Assembly: GCF_000016605.1 (NCBI RefSeq)
Contig: NC_009440.1
Span: 1,116,001 to 1,180,000 of the forward strand
Direction of reading: 5' to 3'
DNA: 64,000 nt
Source: Metallosphaera sedula DSM 5348
GTDB taxonomy: Archaea; Thermoproteota; Thermoprotei_A; Sulfolobales; Sulfolobaceae
The notes under the pieces were generated by a model, which worked only from the letters and a program-made list of their open reading frames with translations, was not told the DNA's origin and ran no database searches. Positions 60,165 through 64,000 of this stretch are shown here, piece after piece. Numbering within the stretch: position 1 is the stretch's first letter; every line of letters starts with the position of its first letter. The position numbers and the translations under genes were made by a program.

Positions 60165-61697
60165 TTATCTGCCGTACTTTTGCATTAGGGCTTGTAACTT
60201 TTCCCTTGGTATCTTAGACGCCACCTCTTCGGGTATGGGCTCATTCAACTTTATTCTAGTTTTTATGTAGTCTTCTACGGTTGGAGGCTTCTCAACAAAC
60301 CACACTAGGCCCGCAGCTATTAACGAGAAAATGGCACCTATCCAGAACACTACCTCCCAGGCTAGTGGAGTGATGTTTATTGAGGCCCCCGTCACGACGT
60401 CAGCCCACGTACCCCCGCTCACGAAAGTCAGTATCAATGCGGCTATTATACCTCCGAAGGCTCCTCCCACCACCTTTAGTGCGTACGGAATGCTCCAATT
60501 CTTGCCTATGTTATTCTCGCCGAAGTAATCAGCAATAAGTAACCAATCGAAGACGAAGCATGCACCCGAAACAGCGCCAGTAGCCACTGCGAGTATTGCC
60601 CACGGTATTGCTAAGTGAGCCAGCCCAGCATAAAGGACTCCTAGACCTCCTAGTCCCATGAACGTATAGAATATGGTCACGGCTTTCCTCCTTCCAATCA
60701 GGCTAGAGATGAAACCTTGCATGGGTCTTCCTAGACCGTCGGTTAAAGCGAATCCAGCTGCACCTACAGCGAATGCGATACCTCCACCGAAGCCCATGGC
60801 AGCTCCGAACGGAGCGTAGAATGATACGTTGAAGAGGGATGCAGCAAGGGCAAGGGTGAAGGAAATCATCTGTGCCTTACCCATGGGAGTTGCCAACATT
60901 TCCCTAGGAGTCCACTGTGCCACAGCAGGAGGGTTAACTTTCAACTCCCTTGACTTCAACTTACCTTGCCTGGCTGCAATAGGATCCACGTCCTTAGGCC
61001 ACCAATGCTTAGGAGGATCGGCCACTAGGAGCCCAGCTATCATCAGCCCTATCCCTATAGTGAGACCAGTTATGTACAATATCTCCTGGAAGTCACTCGA
61101 GTTGAATGCATAAATGTAAAGCAGAATGTACGGAACAGCACCGTACGCCCACGCGCCGTTAACAAGTCCGAGTCTCCAACCTCTCTTTTCGGGGAACCAC
61201 TTGTTAACTATCCCTCCACCTACCGCATATCCAAGACCCGCCCCTATACCTCCTATTGCGGCGTAACCCAAGTACGCTATCCAAGGTTCGAAGGAGTTGG
61301 AGAAGAGATAATACGCCACCATGAGTAGGGCTCCACCAAACAGCAAAGCCCTCCTGGGGCTAATCAGTCCTTTTTCCCTTAATCTTTGGAATATGGTTGC
61401 ACATATGGTTGCCTGAAACAGGACGTAGACCGTGTAGTTGAAGAAGCCTTCGGCCAGTGACCATCCATAGTGAGAAATAACTGTGGTAGACGCAGCGCCC
61501 CAACCGTACTCTAGCACGCTTCCGAAGAAAAATGACATCCATGCCCCCAGTAACAACAACCTTCTACCTATGGGATAGCCTAGTATTCTCTTAGTTATTG
61601 CCTTGACGTCCTCTCCTACCCTATATTTTCTTCCCACATCATCGACAACGATGGTGTATTCGCCATATGGAGACTTATACTTTATTCCGCTTTCCAT
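60165..61697 (-). CDS. Major facilitator superfamily transporter (OxlT-like)
   Basis: 510 residues, twelve helices. AAIGGIGAGLGYAVGGGIVN and WFPEKRGWRLGLVNGAWAYG correspond to MFS loop regions of the oxalate/formate-antiporter group (conserved WFP-x-x-RG). A central hydrophilic loop lies at residues 230-265; the C-terminal tail (VEKPPTVEDYIKTRIK) is cytoplasmic. Monocarboxylate exchange is suggested by similarity, and the nearby pyruvate oxidoreductase makes a pyruvate or lactate substrate conceivable. Confidence 0.82.
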   Translation of the reverse strand: MESGIKYKSPYGEYTIVVDDVGRKYRVGEDVKAITKRILGYPIGRRLLLLGAWMSFFFGSVLEYGWGAASTTVISHYGWSLAEGFFNYTVYVLFQATICATIFQRLREKGLISPRRALLFGGALLMVAYYLFSNSFEPWIAYLGYAAIGGIGAGLGYAVGGGIVNKWFPEKRGWRLGLVNGAWAYGAVPYILLYIYAFNSSDFQEILYITGLTIGIGLMIAGLLVADPPKHWWPKDVDPIAARQGKLKSRELKVNPPAVAQWTPREMLATPMGKAQMISFTLALAASLFNVSFYAPFGAAMGFGGGIAFAVGAAGFALTDGLGRPMQGFISSLIGRRKAVTIFYTFMGLGGLGVLYAGLAHLAIPWAILAVATGAVSGACFVFDWLLIADYFGENNIGKNWSIPYALKVVGGAFGGIIAALILTFVSGGTWADVVTGASINITPLAWEVVFWIGAIFSLIAAGLVWFVEKPPTVEDYIKTRIKLNEPIPEEVASKIPREKLQALMQKYGR

Positions 61698-62525
61698 TTA
61701 CCTTTCACACCCCATATATATCAGGCATCATTCTCCATTAAGTAAGTAAAAACTATTATTGATTTATAGTTGCCTAAAATACGCTAATAACCTATAAATG
61801 GAAAATAGAGAGAGTTGCAATACTCGCAGTAATGGACATAGTCTATAATTATAATGTTAAATCCCTCTACCTAGAGATAATAAAAACAACAACACTTGAC
61901 AAAAAGAGCCCCTAGGCCTAATGTTCCTGTTGACGATAAAGGTAGTATAATATTGTAAATATTTTAAAGGACTATAAACAGTAGTTTAGTCTTCAGAATT
62001 TATTGGTGCAGATACTGAAATAATTTTGCTCTTGAGAAGTGGAGTATAGCTTCCATAGTTGCCATGAAATTATGAATTCCTGAGTTAGGCCGGATTCCCA
62101 CAAGACAAGCCCGTGAGAGTACTTCATCAGCTCGAGGCTTCTGTTCATCTTGGTCTCCTCCTTGAGCCTCGCGAACCTGTCCAGGGTCAACTCGAGACTA
62201 CGTATGCGTGGGTAAAAAGAAATACAAGTTGCGGCCATCACTTATTCACTCTCCTCCTCTGGAAGGTACTGTTAAAGTCCTTGAAAGGTTGACTCTCCCC
62301 CATCTCTTGAGGACATGACATAGATGCCTTGCTCAAGAACGGGAAAGCCATGAGGACTTGTATGGAAAACACCTTCGCGTTCATCTTCACATAACTCCAC
62401 GTCTCGTCAACAACCCTCACACCTTCGTCCGCAACCTTTCTCGCGCTGCTCCACAGATCGAGAAGCTTCACATGCTTCATCCCGCATCTTGATTTACATG
62501 AAGATGAAGATGAAGATCGTCCCAA
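61698..62525 (-). other. Degraded coding-like region
   Basis: Two minus-strand frames, 62238-62525 (MKHVKLLDLWSSARKVADEG... from an inner ATG) and 61993-62241 (RFARLKEETKMNRSLELMKY...), have helical, protein-like text and abut through a four-base overlap (ATGA). They may be two halves of one decayed helical protein, with a family link to PaREP-type or HEPN-like small proteins possible but unproven. A run of Ser codons marks the first frame's start. 61698-61992 shows no gene. Confidence 0.35.
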
Positions 62526-62766
62526 GTAATATAACGTATGAATTTATTAATAGGGGTTTGACCAGTAGCCTTTGTTTATTAGTATAATTCAATAAAAATT
62601 GACGTATCACTGCTTAATTCTTGAAATATATTTAATCTATGACCGTTTATTTATAAAAATAACTCATAGATAATCATGAAAAGCTTTACTATTACCAAAA
62701 TATTTGTTTAAATTAAACACCAGATATAAAGCATAAAATATCAACCTTTGAGCCGTTTCTCGTTAA
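62526..62766. other. AT-rich intergenic
   Basis: Very low GC, no gene or repeat recognised. Confidence 0.4.
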
Positions 62767-63060
62767 GGGTGAGGAAGATATCGCTCGACTTCGAAAAGAT
62801 CAAGGACGAGGTTGAACTCATGAGTGAGGGTGCGGGAACAAGCGTTGGACAAGGTAGATACATAAGGGCTATATGGGGAAAGTGGTAAGACAAAGGGAGT
62901 TACTCAAGATTTTGGTTCAGTTTAACGCGATGTTCGTGAAGGACCTCAAGGCAAGGTAAAGAGCTCCGAGGTTAAGTCGGTGATAAAGGTGATCAGATTG
63001 ATACGCGAGGATGACGGGAAGGTGACAAAGTTCTATGGGGGAGATACCATTAACGTCTAG
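62767..63060 (+). pseudogene. Frameshifted remnant of an unknown gene
   Basis: Successive frames read RKISLDFEKIKDEVELMSEG, GQGRYIRAIWGKW (stop), VVRQRELLKILVQFNAMFVK (stop), then SSEVKSVIKVIRLIREDDGK and YGGDTINV. Each is plausible protein text, but the pieces are in different frames. Family unknown. Confidence 0.45.
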
Positions 63061-63102
63061 TCCAAAAAAGGAGATTGGCTTAAGATATTACTACGGAAAT
63101 TC

Positions 63103-64000
63103 TTACCTTCTTCTAGCTATCAGGACAACGTTCAGAATTAGAGAGATTACCACAAGAACTATGAGGACCGTGAGGAGTGAGTAAAGTGAGGAGATCTTGC
63201 TGTTTACGCTGTTCTCATAGGAGGCCTGGGAGCCATTCAAGGATGATATCTGGGAGCTGAGGGAGCCTATTTGACTAACCTGTGAGTTTAGTGAGCTTAC
63301 TTGACTGTTGAGTTGACCCACCTGAGAGGTTAGAGAGCCTATTTGACTAACCTGTGAGTTTAGTGAGTTTAGGGTATTGTTAAGTTCAGACATCTGCTTG
63401 CTAAGAAGTGTCGCTTGGGGATTCGATGACGGTGTGGAAGGCAACACGATTATTGTCCCTACCATACCCATGCCGTCATGTAGCAAACAAACATAGGTAT
63501 AAACTCCTGGAGTAACGAAGGTCAGGTTGTAGCTTACTCCCGCTATCATGGGGCCGGAGTTATAGTAACCTGTTCCATTGAATATATGGCTCTTTGTAGG
63601 TATGAGGCTTGTGGGCGTTCCAAACTCAGGAATTGGCATCCCCTGTGGAACAAATGTAACCGTATGTACTTCGTCCGGATCAACGTCTGTCCACACCACA
63701 GTATCTCCTGCGTGTATCGTTAGGGTATTCGGAAGGAATCCCATTACGCTAGAGACTGGGAAAATTATATCTCCGGCAGCAACGGCGTTACCAGAGTTGC
63801 TGACGTTAATATACCATCCGGCAGAGGGTATTCCAAAGCTCGTTGGTATAAATGGGCTAAGTGGCGGAAGGGTGAGAGTTGTGACAGAGCTTCCAGTCCC
63901 GTTTGAGGCTTCAACCACTGGGTTAAGATTATATAATGATTTTCCTCCAGCCTCGGCTGCTCCTTGGAAGATACCAACATTGTAGGTCTCTCCTGGAAGT
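63103..64000 (-). CDS. Cupredoxin with coiled-coil stalk and membrane anchor (partial)
   Basis: Open to the window edge; the N-terminus lies outside (frame continues as ETYNVGIFQGAAEAGGKSLY). A plastocyanin-like domain has the copper ligands His in DPDEVHTVTF and YVCLLHDGMGMVG (Cys-x2-His-x4-Met). A Ser/Asn/Gln-rich stalk of QVSQIGSL and SLNSQVSS heptad-like repeats (about 100 residues) leads to a C-terminal helix (LTVLIVLVVISLILNVVLI) and ARRR. This is a surface blue-copper protein held above the membrane. In Sulfolobales such sulfocyanin-like proteins carry respiratory electrons; the partner is unknown. Confidence 0.82.
   Translation of the reverse strand, partial: LPGETYNVGIFQGAAEAGGKSLYNLNPVVEASNGTGSSVTTLTLPPLSPFIPTSFGIPSAGWYINVSNSGNAVAAGDIIFPVSSVMGFLPNTLTIHAGDTVVWTDVDPDEVHTVTFVPQGMPIPEFGTPTSLIPTKSHIFNGTGYYNSGPMIAGVSYNLTFVTPGVYTYVCLLHDGMGMVGTIIVLPSTPSSNPQATLLSKQMSELNNTLNSLNSQVSQIGSLTSQVGQLNSQVSSLNSQVSQIGSLSSQISSLNGSQASYENSVNSKISSLYSLLTVLIVLVVISLILNVVLIARRR

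Overview
The window looks like chromosomal DNA of a thermoacidophilic crenarchaeon of the order Sulfolobales, probably Metallosphaera-like in base composition (inferred, not tested). The reasons are class III (PibD-type) signal peptides on pilins and on a solute-binding protein, TATA promoters with short or absent leaders, a fused gamma-delta subunit of pyruvate:ferredoxin oxidoreductase, VapBC and archaeal AAA ATPase families, and a type III-D-like CRISPR complex resembling the multi-RAMP Csm complex of Saccharolobus solfataricus.

Layout. 1-7.1 kb: an intact csx1 (CARF-HEPN ribonuclease), a small and a large unknown gene, a decayed AAA ATPase, and a YeeE/YedE sulfur transporter with a small membrane partner. 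7.1-23.6 kb: a CRISPR island. It holds a compact type III-D-like operon (cas11/csm2-like, several csm3-like RAMPs, a 49-codon ORF, cas10 with GGDE, a csx10/csm4-like RAMP) and a divergent CARF-PIN effector. Next come a cas1 fragment, a frameshifted cas6, and two divergent CRISPR arrays (8 and 14 repeats) around a truncated cas3. Fossil repeats and hairpin elements lie outside both arrays. Adaptation and type I interference look eroded, while type III interference and its CARF effectors look intact.

23.7-38.2 kb: an AAA ATPase with a near-palindromic repeat at its start, a penicillin-acylase-family enzyme, a ThDP enzyme, and a glycerophosphodiester/glycerol-3-phosphate module on the minus strand (binding protein, ATPase, fused permease, GDPD, FAD G3P dehydrogenase, SRPBCC protein). 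An APC permease follows. 38.6-44.6 kb: vapBC, DUF432-mscS, a decayed vapBC, and an unrecognised two- or three-gene unit ending in a PD-(D/E)xK nuclease-like protein.

45-55.5 kb: a surface-structure cluster. It comprises a membrane-anchored HTH regulator, two tiny paralogous membrane proteins, a cytochrome b-Rieske fusion, two secreted low-complexity proteins, and a type IV pilus operon (four pilins, ATPase, platform protein). Most promoters here carry GTTTCA / TTCCG-GGAAC motifs, suggesting one regulon. 55.6-64 kb: pyruvate:ferredoxin oxidoreductase, an Lrp regulator, an MFS transporter, decayed coding remnants, and a cupredoxin gene cut by the window edge.

The most promising leads are the GTTTCA regulon linking pilus, Rieske fusion and micro-proteins, the 41.8-44.6 kb nuclease-like unit, and the CRISPR fossil region with stem-conserving hairpins. 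No tRNA, rRNA or intact insertion sequence was recognised.
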